A stretch of 40,684 bases of DNA from a virus. A program made the position numbers and the translations under genes. The notes beneath the pieces were generated by a model. That model saw only the letters and a list, made by a program, of their open reading frames with translations. It searched no databases and was not told the DNA's origin. Positions 32,854 through 40,323 of the stretch are shown here, piece by piece. Numbering within the stretch: the stretch's first letter is position 1; every line of letters starts with the position of its first letter. The stretch spans positions 1 to 40,684 of IMG/VR virus record IMGVR_UViG_3300046536_000150, one strand, 5' to 3'.

Positions 32854-33491
32854 CAGACATTGATCTCATTCAGGGCAGCGAAGCTTGGAAGTTTGCCCGT
32901 GTTGGCAGTCTGGGCGCGTCACGGATTGCCGATGCAGTGGCGCGGACAAAAACCGGGTACGGCGCGAGCCGCGCTAACCTGATGGCGGAACTCATCGCCG
33001 AACGCCTGACCGGCATCCCGGCAGAAACATATCAGAACGCGGCGATGCTTCGCGGCACTGAGAAAGAACCGGAAGCGCGGGCCGCTTACTGCTTCTACAA
33101 AAACTGCGACGTAATCCAGGTTGGATTGATCCGTCATCCGACAATCGAAGGCACTCACGCCAGCCCTGACGGACTTGTTGGCGACGATGGAATGCTGGAG
33201 ATCAAGGCACCAAACACCAGCACGCACATTGATACGCTTTTGGGCGATCCAATCTCCGACCGCTACATCAAGCAGATGCAATGGCAGATGGCATGTGCCG
33301 ACAGACAGTATTGCGATTTCGTCAGTTACGACGACCGGATGCCGCAACACATGCAGTTGTTCGTCAAGCGGATCGAGCGGGACGGTGGGGTCATTGCCAC
33401 CCTTGAGCGTGAGGTCATTACGTTTTTGTCAGAGGTCGAGACAAGGCTTCTTGGGTTGGAAAAACTTTACGGAAAACGGGAAGCCGCATGA
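32850..33491 (+). CDS. YqaJ-like recombination exonuclease
   Basis: 213 aa. The lambda-exonuclease/YqaJ (PD-(D/E)xK) pattern is clear: SEAWKFARVGSLGASRIADA, LRGTEKEPEARAAY (acidic residues about 72-76), HASPDGLVGDDGMLEIKAPN (Asp107, Glu117-x-Lys119), and YIKQMQWQMACADRQYCDFV (Gln142). It resects double-stranded ends to make single strands for the annealing protein encoded just upstream, with ATGA overlaps on both sides. Length is usual for the family. Confidence 0.85.
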   Translation: MTDIDLIQGSEAWKFARVGSLGASRIADAVARTKTGYGASRANLMAELIAERLTGIPAETYQNAAMLRGTEKEPEARAAYCFYKNCDVIQVGLIRHPTIEGTHASPDGLVGDDGMLEIKAPNTSTHIDTLLGDPISDRYIKQMQWQMACADRQYCDFVSYDDRMPQHMQLFVKRIERDGGVIATLEREVITFLSEVETRLLGLEKLYGKREAA

Positions 33492-33820
33492 TCGTAACCG
33501 ACAATCATGTCGCTATAGCCCTCGACGTTCTCGGCGAGAGCGATCGGGCAGCTGAGGTGCACGTTGTCCTTGTGCGGGCCGAGACAGAAATGAAGCGGGC
33601 CTATTACGAAGAATATCTAAAGACCAAGGGCCAAGGTGGCGTCGAGGATCGCAAGGCACTTGCGTTTTTAACGCCGGAACACCTCGCCGCATGCGAGGCA
33701 TTCGCCGTCGCGAAGGGCGAAGTAAAAAGGTGGGAAGCCGATGAGGCCCACTCGGAGGGGCTGACTAGGATCTGGCAATCAGAGAAGAAAATCGCAGTGG
33801 CTAGTGAACGTATTCGATGA
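33488..33820 (+). CDS. Early protein, 110 aa, unknown
   Basis: Starts by ATGA overlap with the nuclease gene. MIVTDNHVAIALDVLGESDR, VHVVLVRAETEMKRAYYEEY, LKTKGQGGVEDRKALAFLTP and EVKRWEADEAHSEGLTRIWQ give a helical, charged protein. Its coupling to recombination genes on both sides suggests an accessory to that module. No family is recognised. Confidence 0.6.
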   Translation: MIVTDNHVAIALDVLGESDRAAEVHVVLVRAETEMKRAYYEEYLKTKGQGGVEDRKALAFLTPEHLAACEAFAVAKGEVKRWEADEAHSEGLTRIWQSEKKIAVASERIR

Positions 33821-34167
33821 CAAGGACCGCGAGGAAACACAACAATGGACACCTTGATTTTATACGAAGCCTTCCTTGCATCTGCTGCGGTGACAACACG
33901 GCGACAGAGGCCGCGCACATTAGGTCAGCGGATGCAAGCCTTGCGAAGCCTGCAACTGGCATCGGCATCAAGCCGGACGACTACTGGACGCTTCCCCTCT
34001 GCGGAAAATGCCACCGGCTCCAGCACGAAGGAAACGAGCGCCAGTTCTGGCAAGTCAAAGTCGGCATCGATCCGTTCAAATACGCAATGCGGCTGTTCAC
34101 GGTCAGTGGCCAATATTCTGTCGGATTGGCCGTTTTGAAGGCGACAAAGCAGATGACAGATATATGA
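33817..34167 (+). CDS. DUF968-like HNH recombination nuclease
   Basis: 116 aa. The zinc/HNH arrangement is visible: SLPCICCGDNTATEAAHIRS, then GIGIKPDDYWTLPLCGKCHR, LQHEGNERQFW. The CxxC...HIR...CGKCH...H pattern belongs to the DUF968/Ref-like phage group of HNH nucleases that work in recombination. It overlaps the genes before and after by ATGA, placing it inside the recombination operon. Confidence 0.75.
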   Translation: MTRTARKHNNGHLDFIRSLPCICCGDNTATEAAHIRSADASLAKPATGIGIKPDDYWTLPLCGKCHRLQHEGNERQFWQVKVGIDPFKYAMRLFTVSGQYSVGLAVLKATKQMTDI

Positions 34168-34811
34168 CCGGGACCGTGATTTCACTCTGCGACAGGACAG
34201 GCAACATGGTGAAGCCTTGGATCGAGGCTGGCTATCATGCCGTCACTGTCGATTTACAGCCGGGCCTGCTCGCTGGTGCTTCCAGGCACATCAATATGGA
34301 TGTGCGTAAGCTGCCGGAAGCGAGCCGGAAGCATCCGAACTATCTCGGCTGCAAAAGCGAAGTCGTCATGGTCTTTGCATTCCCGCCCTGCACTCACTTG
34401 GCCGTCAGCGGCGCTCGCTGGTTCAAAGAGAAGGGCATGGGGAAGCTTATCGAGGGGCTAGAGGTCGTAGAGGCTTGCCGTGAGTTCTGCGAGTCATCTG
34501 GCGTCCCTTGGATGCTGGAGAACCCGGTTGGCACTCTCTCAACCTACTGGCGCGAGCCTGACAGTTCCTTTGACCCCTGCGACTACGGAGACCCCTATAC
34601 CAAGAAAACCTGCATCTGGCACGGCAACGGTTTCGTCATGCCGCCGATTGTCAGGGGGAACGATATGTTCGCGGAAGCCACTGCGGTTGAACCGACATTG
34701 GGTAGCATGATGCACCGGATGACGGGCAAGGTTAATGGCGAGAACAATTTTGCGCGGAGCATCACGCCGATGGGGTTCGCCCAGGCGGTGTTTCGAGCTA
34801 ATGCGCGATAA
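34164..34811 (+). CDS. Cytosine-C5 methyltransferase-like phage protein
   Basis: 215 aa from ATG 34164 (ATGA overlap); the longer frame from 34008 is a shadow. Motif I-like region: ISLCDRTGNMVKPWIEAGYH; motif IV: FAFPPCTHLAVSGA (Pro-Pro-Cys, Cys76); motif VI: VPWMLENPVGTLST (Glu-Asn-Pro, about 119-121). These are the catalytic elements of C5-type enzymes, but the protein is about half the usual length and has no clear target-recognition region. It could be a minimal methylase, or act on nucleotides or modified bases. Such genes are common in phage early regions. Confidence 0.65.
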   Translation: MTGTVISLCDRTGNMVKPWIEAGYHAVTVDLQPGLLAGASRHINMDVRKLPEASRKHPNYLGCKSEVVMVFAFPPCTHLAVSGARWFKEKGMGKLIEGLEVVEACREFCESSGVPWMLENPVGTLSTYWREPDSSFDPCDYGDPYTKKTCIWHGNGFVMPPIVRGNDMFAEATAVEPTLGSMMHRMTGKVNGENNFARSITPMGFAQAVFRANAR

Positions 34812-34821
34812 CGACTGAGAC

Positions 34822-35364
34822 ATGTCCAACACATCGAAACTAAAAACAATGGCTCACCTTCTGGCTCATGTCAGACACAAGGGCGAAGATTGCCTCATCT
34901 GGCCGTATAGCCGGGACGATAAGGGCTATGGCCAAGTCTCAATCGGCGGTGGGAAGATCAAGAAGGCCCATCGCGTGATGTGCGAGATCGTCAATGGCTC
35001 GCCCCCTACATCAAAGCACCAAGCCGCTCACGAATGCGGGAATGGGCATCTGGGCTGCTTTAATCCGCGTCATCTGAAATGGAAAACCAATTCCGAGAAC
35101 CAGAAGGATCGCCGCAAGTTTAACCGGCACTGGGGATCTAAGGGTGCCAGGACGCCACTCAGTATCGCTCAGATTGAGGAGATGCGCCGATTGAAGGGGA
35201 TTGAGAGCCGCGTCTCTATCGCCAAGCGGATGGGCGTTAAGCGCGGTTGTGTCCAATACTGGCAGACGCATGACCGGCCACCTGTTCCGGCTGGCACTAG
35301 CTACAGCGCAGTTTGGAAGCGCAATCGAAAACTCAGAAACTCACGATTGGTCAGTCAGGACTAG
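34822..35364 (+). mobile_element. HNH endonuclease with C-terminal HTH, homing type
   Basis: 180 aa. The HNH core is KAHRVMCEIVNGSPPTSKHQ, then AAHECGNGHLGCFNPRHLKW, KTNSENQKDR, with paired Cys and His as in zinc-stabilised HNH homing enzymes. The C-terminus (LSIAQIEEMRRLKGIESRVS, IAKRMGVKRGCVQYWQTH) is a helix-turn-helix for site recognition. It is a different family from the AP2-type enzyme behind the capsid gene. It likely spreads as a selfish gene, or assists packaging or recombination. Confidence 0.75.
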
Positions 35365-35367
35365 CAC

Positions 35368-35565
35368 ATGACAGACAGCGAGAGAATTAAAAATCTTGAG
35401 ATGGCGGTTGCTCGGCTTTGCGACGTAATTAGTCGCATCGACAGGAACGCTATGGGCTTTGGCGTAATCGCCCCTAATCGAACTGACCTTGAACTCATCA
35501 AGCAATATGTGCGCGGCGATTTGAACGGTCGCGCAGTGACGCCCGATAAACGCACAGATGATTGA
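35368..35565 (+). CDS. Small protein upstream of xis/int, 65 aa
   Basis: Helical N-terminus (ERIKNLEMAVARLCDVISRI) and then NRTDLELIKQYVRGDLNGRA. It starts four bases after the HNH gene stop. The function is unknown. It is the last gene before the integration module; the 103-base gap that follows holds an inverted repeat and a tiny GTG frame. Confidence 0.5.
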   Translation: MTDSERIKNLEMAVARLCDVISRIDRNAMGFGVIAPNRTDLELIKQYVRGDLNGRAVTPDKRTDD

Positions 35566-35602
35566 TAAACGCCCACGGGCAACATGATGGAAGGGTGACA
35601 TT

Positions 35603-35644
35603 GTGAGAGAGGGACCATCTGAAACGCTCTACCCACTCTCTCAC
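35603..35644 (+). repeat. Inverted repeat before the excisionase gene, with 22-aa leader frame
   Basis: GTGAGAGAG (35603-35611) and CTCTCTCAC (35636-35644) are perfect 9-bp inverted arms, 24 bases apart. A GTG-initiated frame starts in the first arm and ends at TGA 35669-35671, overlapping the excisionase ATG (35668). It could be an operator or a leader peptide controlling xis-int; the att site is not identified. Confidence 0.45.
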
Positions 35645-35667
35645 TGCCTGACGCTAATGGTTAAACA

Positions 35668-36012
35668 ATGACAGACGACGACACCATAACCTTAAAGCAG
35701 GCTGCCGAGATTTACAGCTTCAAGGTATCCACACTCCGCGCCGAGCACGGCAAAGGACGCCTGACGCTCTATCGGATTGGCAACAAGGATTACACCACCC
35801 CCGCCGACATCAAGGAAATGGTGCGTCAATGCCGCGTCGATCCAAAGGGCCACGACTTTATCTTGACCCGCGACGAAAGCAGTGGGTCATCCGGGACGGA
35901 TCGCGTTTCGTCCGCACTGGCTGCGGCAAGGGAGACAACGCTAAGGCTGAGAAATTCCTCGCGCAATACATCGGACACAAGCACAAGCCGGAGGCATCGA
36001 GCGCGCCAATGA
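35668..36012 (+). CDS. Excisionase-like HTH protein
   Basis: 114 aa. The N-terminus DDDTITLKQAAEIYSFKVST, LRAEHGKGRLTLYRIGNKDY, TTPADIKEMVRQCRV is a MerR/Xis-type winged helix-turn-helix. The C-terminal third is Ser/Arg/Thr-rich and is translated in a different frame over the first 184 bases of the integrase gene. The close overlap with integrase supports an excisionase (directionality factor) role. Overlapping xis-int arrangements are common in temperate phages. Confidence 0.7.
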   Translation: MTDDDTITLKQAAEIYSFKVSTLRAEHGKGRLTLYRIGNKDYTTPADIKEMVRQCRVDPKGHDFILTRDESSGSSGTDRVSSALAAARETTLRLRNSSRNTSDTSTSRRHRARQ

Positions 36013-36800
36013 TTGCAGACGTTCTCAATGTCTATGGACAGGAAGTGGCTCCGCACAGGAGCACGGCCAAGGACTTGAGTTACGTGATCGAGGATTTGCT
36101 GAGATGGTGGGGAGACAAGAATGTCGCGGAAATCTCGGCCAAAGCCTGCCGCGCCTATGCGAAAGACCGTAGCCAGTCTTCAGCGGCGCGCTGCATTAAA
36201 ATTCTTCGAGCAGCAGTCGGCTATTGGCACAGAGAATACGGACCTTTACATTTTATGCCGTCGTTCTGGCGACCCGAAGAAAATGGGCCAAGGGATCGCT
36301 GGCTTACGAAGTCTGAGGCTGCACGGCTTCTCACGGCTACAAAACCTTACCCCTATCTGCGGCGCTTGGTTCTATTGCAGCTTTACACAGGATCTAGACC
36401 CGGAGTGATCCTGGCACTGCAATGGAAGCAGGTTGATCTCAGTGCTGGCATCCTTGTTCGGAAACTTGGCCCGCAACCGCGCAACAAGAGATCCCCCGAC
36501 GTGCGCCTGGGCCGTCGCATCATGGCGCACTTGCGGCGCTGGAAGCGAATGGACGGCAGCGCGCAGTTCGTCTGCGGCGGCTACAAAGACCCGCACCGGT
36601 CATGGAACAAGGTGATTGAAGCGGCGGGATTGCAGGGCGTGACCCGCCACACCCTGCGCCATACCCGCGCGACCTGGATGGCACAAAATGGCGTATCGCT
36701 ATTCGAGGCCGCTGGATTTCTCGGAATGAGCGTCAAAACGCTGGAGCGCGTCTACGCACATCACGATCCGGCACATCAGGAAAAGGCCGCCAATATATGA
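35829..36800 (+). CDS. int: Tyrosine-recombinase integrase
   Basis: 323 aa. The catalytic set is visible: Arg190 (LLQLYTGSRPGVILALQWK), likely Lys220, His274-x-x-Arg277 (VTRHTLRHTRATW) and Tyr309 (LERVYAHHDP). The usual second His/Trp in the LGH motif is Met here (GFLGMSVKTLERVY), a change seen in rhizobial enzymes. The N-terminal arm- and core-binding region spans about residues 1-150. It integrates the phage into the host chromosome. The start lies within the excisionase gene, and its stop overlaps the next small frame (ATGA). Confidence 0.9.
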   Translation: MPRRSKGPRLYLDPRRKQWVIRDGSRFVRTGCGKGDNAKAEKFLAQYIGHKHKPEASSAPMIADVLNVYGQEVAPHRSTAKDLSYVIEDLLRWWGDKNVAEISAKACRAYAKDRSQSSAARCIKILRAAVGYWHREYGPLHFMPSFWRPEENGPRDRWLTKSEAARLLTATKPYPYLRRLVLLQLYTGSRPGVILALQWKQVDLSAGILVRKLGPQPRNKRSPDVRLGRRIMAHLRRWKRMDGSAQFVCGGYKDPHRSWNKVIEAAGLQGVTRHTLRHTRATWMAQNGVSLFEAAGFLGMSVKTLERVYAHHDPAHQEKAANI

Positions 36801-36907
36801 GTTCCTATTTCATTCCGTGCCGAACCTGTGCCGGAAGCGGCAATTATGTAATGGTATCAAATCCGGCTTTCTTCCAGCCAAGAACGATGAAACAACCAAG
36901 TCCTTGA
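36797..36907 (+). CDS. Small zinc-knuckle-like protein, 36 aa
   Basis: ATG at 36797 overlaps the integrase stop (ATGA); the stop is TGA 36905-36907. Begins MSSYFIPCRTCAGSGNYVMV. The CRTCAGSG segment is one DnaJ-type CxxCxGxG zinc knuckle. It may be a real coupled gene. The function is unknown. Confidence 0.45.
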   Translation: MSSYFIPCRTCAGSGNYVMVSNPAFFQPRTMKQPSP

Positions 36908-36936
36908 TCTTTCAAGGCAGAGCGCAGGGGAGCGAC

Positions 36937-37338
36937 ATGAACGAAGCAAGAAACCAGACCTCAATCCGTGCCGAAACTGTGCCATCGCAAGGTAACGGCA
37001 AGAAACCACCTGTCCCGCCGCAACAGACGCCGGAAGAACTCGCCGTCGCACACGGCATCGCCAACTACCAGCGCGCCGTTACGGAACGCGACGAGTTGCA
37101 AAAGCAGAACGACAGGCAAGAGCAGATGCTGACCGTTGCCAAGATCGAGATCGAGGGTCTGCGCGCGGAGTTGGCGGCGGCGCAATCCCGCATCGCATCC
37201 TACCAACACGATAGGGATGATGCCGTCGCCAACCTTGGCGTCTATCAGACGCTGTTCATCAGTTTCCTGGCGCAGATGCGCGCCTTCGGTATCGAGCACG
37301 CTCCGCTAGTGAAAGAAACAAATGCGCCAGCCTCCTGA
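36937..37338 (+). CDS. Coiled-coil protein, 133 aa
   Basis: Start at ATG 36937 with GGGGAG five bases upstream; the longer frame from 36817 has no support. A disordered Pro/Gln-rich N-terminus is followed by a long coiled coil (TERDELQKQNDRQEQMLTVA, KIEIEGLRAELAAAQSRIAS) and a hydrophobic segment (YQTLFISFLAQMRAFGIE). It opens the accessory cluster of membrane and VPLPA-CTERM proteins and overlaps the next gene by 17 bases. The function is unknown. Confidence 0.6.
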   Translation: MNEARNQTSIRAETVPSQGNGKKPPVPPQQTPEELAVAHGIANYQRAVTERDELQKQNDRQEQMLTVAKIEIEGLRAELAAAQSRIASYQHDRDDAVANLGVYQTLFISFLAQMRAFGIEHAPLVKETNAPAS

Positions 37339-37972
37339 CATTCCGCGTTGCCGTGGCCTCAAGCCGGGCATGCCGTGCCCGGTACCCAGCGATTGTGATT
37401 GCAAGCGCATGGACGCGGAGATGGACGCGGCGTTCCAGCTAACCCAACCGGATAACCGGATGTTTCTCTACGTCGCCACTGTGCTGGCACTCGCGACTGC
37501 CGTCACATTCTTTGCCGTCTGGAAGGCAATGGCGGCTGACAACAATCCGCCGTGTCTGACCAAAGAGCAGGCCAGAGCCAAATGGCCCAAGGAGTGGCTT
37601 TTTTGGCATGGATCGAACCACTGCTGGGACGCCACGCGAGGCACGGCAAACACGGCAAGCAAGGCAGACGGGACGGTGCAGATCATCAGGGCACCAAAAC
37701 CAAACAGGGCCATGAAGGCAGACAGGAAAGACATGGCAGCGAGGCCAGACTTCGACACCAACGACAACATGGTCCGCCCACCGCCAAAATCCGGCAGCGA
37801 CCGGACGATAAAGGTCGAAAACCCATCGATCTATTTTCCGGACCTGATGCCGGGCGGCGGCACCGTGGTTGCCATGCTGCAGCCAGAGGCCATGACGCGG
37901 TCGCCGCTCGTGGCGGACTTCGATGAACCGCCGCCTGTGTTCCTGCCGTGGCAGCAGCGGATCACAAAATGA
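37322..37972 (+). CDS. Single-pass membrane protein, accessory cluster
   Basis: 216 aa. A short Cys-rich cytoplasmic head (CRGLKPGMPCPVPSDCDCKR) is followed by one transmembrane segment (residues about 47-69, MFLYVATVLALATAVTFFAV) and a periplasmic region with KEQARAKWPKEWLFWHGSNH, a Trp/His-rich pattern with Cys (HCWDA) seen in rhizobial phage membrane proteins. The rest is disordered. It ends ATGA into another membrane protein gene. A role at the host envelope is probable; the molecular function is unknown. Confidence 0.6.
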   Translation: MRQPPDIPRCRGLKPGMPCPVPSDCDCKRMDAEMDAAFQLTQPDNRMFLYVATVLALATAVTFFAVWKAMAADNNPPCLTKEQARAKWPKEWLFWHGSNHCWDATRGTANTASKADGTVQIIRAPKPNRAMKADRKDMAARPDFDTNDNMVRPPPKSGSDRTIKVENPSIYFPDLMPGGGTVVAMLQPEAMTRSPLVADFDEPPPVFLPWQQRITK

Positions 37973-38280
37973 AACCGGACATCGACATGGTCGCGATCGC
38001 CGCCGTCATCGTAGTGGTGATGTTTGTCGGCATGCGCCTGCTCTACGGCTATTGGCCGTGGCAGTTGCACCCCAAGGTGAAGCGCATGCGCGAGATCGTC
38101 ATCCAGCAAGTGATGGAAGATCCGGCTGCCGCTGGATTTAGTTTTGAGCCAATTACCGCGTCTCCAGTTCTTGGGGTGGCAAACGAGAACGGAGATACGT
38201 TCGTCCGGCAAACGGGAGGCGAGCCGGAAACAACAACATCGCCGCCCAAGGGGACCAACCGTACAGAGGAGAACTTATGA
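37969..38280 (+). CDS. Small membrane protein, 103 aa
   Basis: ATG 37969 overlaps the previous stop (ATGA); the frame could start at 37948. One transmembrane helix (about residues 6-26, MVAIAAVIVVVMFVGMRLLY) is followed by a basic stretch (WQLHPKVKRMREIVIQQVME) and a disordered Thr/Pro-rich tail. The stop overlaps the first VPLPA-CTERM gene (ATGA), which strongly implies a shared translation unit with that surface protein. Confidence 0.6.
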   Translation: MKPDIDMVAIAAVIVVVMFVGMRLLYGYWPWQLHPKVKRMREIVIQQVMEDPAAAGFSFEPITASPVLGVANENGDTFVRQTGGEPETTTSPPKGTNRTEENL

Positions 38281-38918
38281 AGAAGCTACTATTACTGGCG
38301 GCTGTGGCCATGTTGGCTGCGGCACCAGCGAGGGCAGACGTTTTGCTTGATCCGCATCTGAGCGGCACAGGCGACAACGTCATTGCCGACACCACGAGCA
38401 CCAACTCTGCTCTTGGGCATCTCAACGGCCAGCATCTTGATGTTGTGCGTTACACTGGCATAGACACCGGCTTCATCGGTGCGTCCAGCGGTAACGACAT
38501 CAAGATCAGCAACACCGTTGGCCTGTCATTCCAAGTGTTTGATCCGTTCAACACCTTTGTGATCGGCACTACGACGCAAGTGTTCTCGCTCAAGGGCACT
38601 GGCGACGTACATGCATCTGTGTTTGCCACAGACAGCATGGGTAATGCTGAGGCCGCACAGCTGTTCGACCTCGGCACTATCGGCACCGGACAATCAGGGT
38701 TCACGTTCTCCACAATCAACGGCGAACTCATAACCATGATTACGCTGCTCGATGTCGGCGGCACGATCACCGACTTTGAGCACAACCGGATCGACGTGTC
38801 CGCGATAGCACTTGCAACACCGCTACCGGCAACCGTGTGGTTGTTCGGTGGCGGACTTGCCGGACTAGCCGCGCTTGCGCGACGTAAGAAGCGACCCACG
38901 ACACAAGCCGTGGCTTGA
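38277..38918 (+). CDS. VPLPA-CTERM (PEP-CTERM family) surface protein 1
   Basis: 213 aa. There is an N-terminal signal peptide (MKKLLLLAAVAMLAAAPARA, cleavage after about residue 20), a beta-rich body, and a C-terminal sorting tail: TPLPA (181-185), hydrophobic segment (TVWLFGGGLAGLAALA) and ARRKKRP. This tripartite tail is the VPLPA variant of PEP-CTERM, processed by exosortases in hosts that make exopolysaccharide. No exosortase is encoded here, so a host enzyme would be needed. It is probably displayed or released at the cell surface of the lysogen. It is translationally coupled to the membrane protein upstream. Confidence 0.8.
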   Translation: MKKLLLLAAVAMLAAAPARADVLLDPHLSGTGDNVIADTTSTNSALGHLNGQHLDVVRYTGIDTGFIGASSGNDIKISNTVGLSFQVFDPFNTFVIGTTTQVFSLKGTGDVHASVFATDSMGNAEAAQLFDLGTIGTGQSGFTFSTINGELITMITLLDVGGTITDFEHNRIDVSAIALATPLPATVWLFGGGLAGLAALARRKKRPTTQAVA

Positions 38919-38948
38919 GGCAACAAAACTCTCTTGCAAGGAGACAAC

Positions 38949-39623
38949 ATGAAGAAGATTGCGACAGCGGCACTGCTGGCGGCGGCCGTGCTGACACTAC
39001 CCTACGCTGCAAAGGCCGACACGTTCGAGATGACCAATTTCGCGGTCATCGGCGGCGTCAACGTCGATCTTGGATCGCCCATCAACAAGACGGTCCAAGC
39101 CGGACAGATTTCGTTGATCGGACCAACAGGCGTCTTGGATGTCTGGTGTCTCGATCTCAACGACACGCTGTTCAAACCCTACACCTACAACATCAACAGC
39201 TTTACGGCTGGCGATGTTCGCCCCGGCCTCGGCCAGCTTTCGCTGCTCGACGGATCGGCCATACGTCAGATCGCTTCGCTGATGCTCAACGGCATCGACG
39301 TGAGTGACGGCCTCTCGCGCGCCGCCACACAGCTTGCGATCTGGAAAATCGAGTACGGCAATCTGTTCGATCCAACGAACCTAAGTGCCGGACTGACTGC
39401 CGACATGAACTCGCACATTGCGCTGTCCGTGATCGGTGGTCTGCTCGACTGCCCCGGTTGCACCCTCAACGTCCTGACTGACGCACCAGACGTGCCAAAT
39501 CAGGCTTTGGGATTTGCAGTTGTAGCAACACCACTCCCGGCGGCCGTTTGGCTGTTCGGTAGCGGACTTGGCGTCCTCGGCCTCGTCGGCCGTCGGCGCA
39601 AGCAGAAGAGTGTCGTAGCGTAA
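38949..39623 (+). CDS. VPLPA-CTERM (PEP-CTERM family) surface protein 2
   Basis: 224 aa from ATG 38949 (AAGGAG six bases upstream). Signal peptide MKKIATAALLAAAVLTLPYA, cleaved near AKADT. The body has VLDVWCLDLNDTLF and SRAATQLAIWKIEYGNLFDP, features of many PEP-CTERM proteins, plus cysteines at about 67, 168 and 171. The C-terminus is TPLPA (194-198), AVWLFGSGLGVLGLVG and RRRKQK. It is distinct in sequence from its neighbour but with the same tail, so the two probably act as a pair. A hairpin follows. Confidence 0.8.
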   Translation: MKKIATAALLAAAVLTLPYAAKADTFEMTNFAVIGGVNVDLGSPINKTVQAGQISLIGPTGVLDVWCLDLNDTLFKPYTYNINSFTAGDVRPGLGQLSLLDGSAIRQIASLMLNGIDVSDGLSRAATQLAIWKIEYGNLFDPTNLSAGLTADMNSHIALSVIGGLLDCPGCTLNVLTDAPDVPNQALGFAVVATPLPAAVWLFGSGLGVLGLVGRRRKQKSVVA

Positions 39624-39629
39624 CGAGTA

Positions 39630-39661
39630 CCCTGGCGCGGCGTTTGGCACCCGCGCCGGGG
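39630..39661 (+). terminator. GC-rich hairpin after the VPLPA-CTERM genes
   Basis: Arms CCCTGGCGCGG (39630-39640) and CCGCGCCGGGG (39651-39661), with a 10-base loop and one G-U pair. It lies seven bases after the second VPLPA-CTERM stop. No strong T-run follows (ATTTACAT), so it may be an inefficient or factor-dependent terminator, or an mRNA-stabilising structure. Confidence 0.55.
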
Positions 39662-39682
39662 ATTTACATAGGGGAATAGGCA

Positions 39683-40000
39683 ATGGCATTCGAGATCATC
39701 CGCGAACCTGAGTTCGCCAAGCGGGTCAAGGAATGCCGCGAAAATATTGGCTTAAGCCAGGCGGACTGCGCCAGTGATATTGGCGTCAGCCGCCAGCACT
39801 GGAATAACTGGGAGATTGGCTACTGCAAGCCCAAGGGCAAGCGGCTGCGGCAGGTCGCCGATCTGCTTGAGTGCGATGAAGACTGGCTGCAGCACGGCGA
39901 GGGCTCAAACGACAAGCAAAAGATGTCCAGAGTGCTGCGCATGCTGCGGATCGCCGTGCGCGATCTTGATCACATCACCAAGGCTCTGGCTAAAGTGTAA
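39683..40000 (+). CDS. XRE-family transcription regulator
   Basis: 105 aa. The helix-turn-helix is FAKRVKECRENIGLSQADCA, then SDIGVSRQHWNNWEIGYCKP, KGKRLRQVADLLECDEDWLQ. The C-terminus is a short basic helix (RVLRMLRIAVRDLDHITKAL). It lies between the accessory cluster and a run of tiny genes and may regulate either. It is not preceded by copies of the 13-bp operator palindrome, so it is probably not part of the main switch. Confidence 0.75.
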   Translation: MAFEIIREPEFAKRVKECRENIGLSQADCASDIGVSRQHWNNWEIGYCKPKGKRLRQVADLLECDEDWLQHGEGSNDKQKMSRVLRMLRIAVRDLDHITKALAKV

Positions 40001-40020
40001 AACGGAAAACAGATCGCAGC

Positions 40021-40191
40021 ATGACGCAACTTTCATTTATTGAGCTTGTGAAACGGCGACCGAAGATTGCCCTGCGTCGAACGGCAGATCGCTGGCTGCA
40101 ACTCGCAATCAAATCCTATGACCTCAATCGCCGCACTCAGGCAGAAGGCACGGCGTTTGAATATGTGCGTCGATTGCTTGGGAGAGGTTAA
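40021..40191 (+). CDS. Small early-type protein, 56 aa
   Basis: ATG at 40021, TAA 40189-40191. MTQLSFIELVKRRPKIALRR and TADRWLQLAIKSYDLNRRTQ, then FEYVRRLLGRG: helical and basic. Its stop overlaps the next start (TAATG). The function is unknown; nucleic acid binding is conceivable from charge. Confidence 0.5.
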   Translation: MTQLSFIELVKRRPKIALRRTADRWLQLAIKSYDLNRRTQAEGTAFEYVRRLLGRG

Positions 40192-40322
40192 TGAGTTTCG
40201 GTACGATACTGCATCGACCTGAGCCGGACAGGTGCCGCTCTAATCCCGGTGGTGCAAACGTGAGGGAAGGAAGCGTTTGCCGGTGCAGAGCCTATATGCG
40301 CCCTATGGAGACAGGAGGTTAA
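40191..40322 (+). CDS. Small Cys-containing protein, 43 aa
   Basis: ATG at 40191 overlaps the preceding TAA; TAA 40320-40322. MSFGTILHRPEPDRCRSNPG, later VCRCRAYMRPMETGG, with CRC and an upstream Cys. It may chelate a metal. The GGAGG encoded at its end doubles as the ribosome-binding site of the next gene. The function is unknown. Confidence 0.45.
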   Translation: MSFGTILHRPEPDRCRSNPGGANVREGSVCRCRAYMRPMETGG

Positions 40323-40323
40323 T

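Noticed and set aside
36801-36936. attP site downstream of the integrase
   Set aside because: No tRNA-3'-end-like sequence or direct repeat identifies the core; without a host junction it cannot be assigned.
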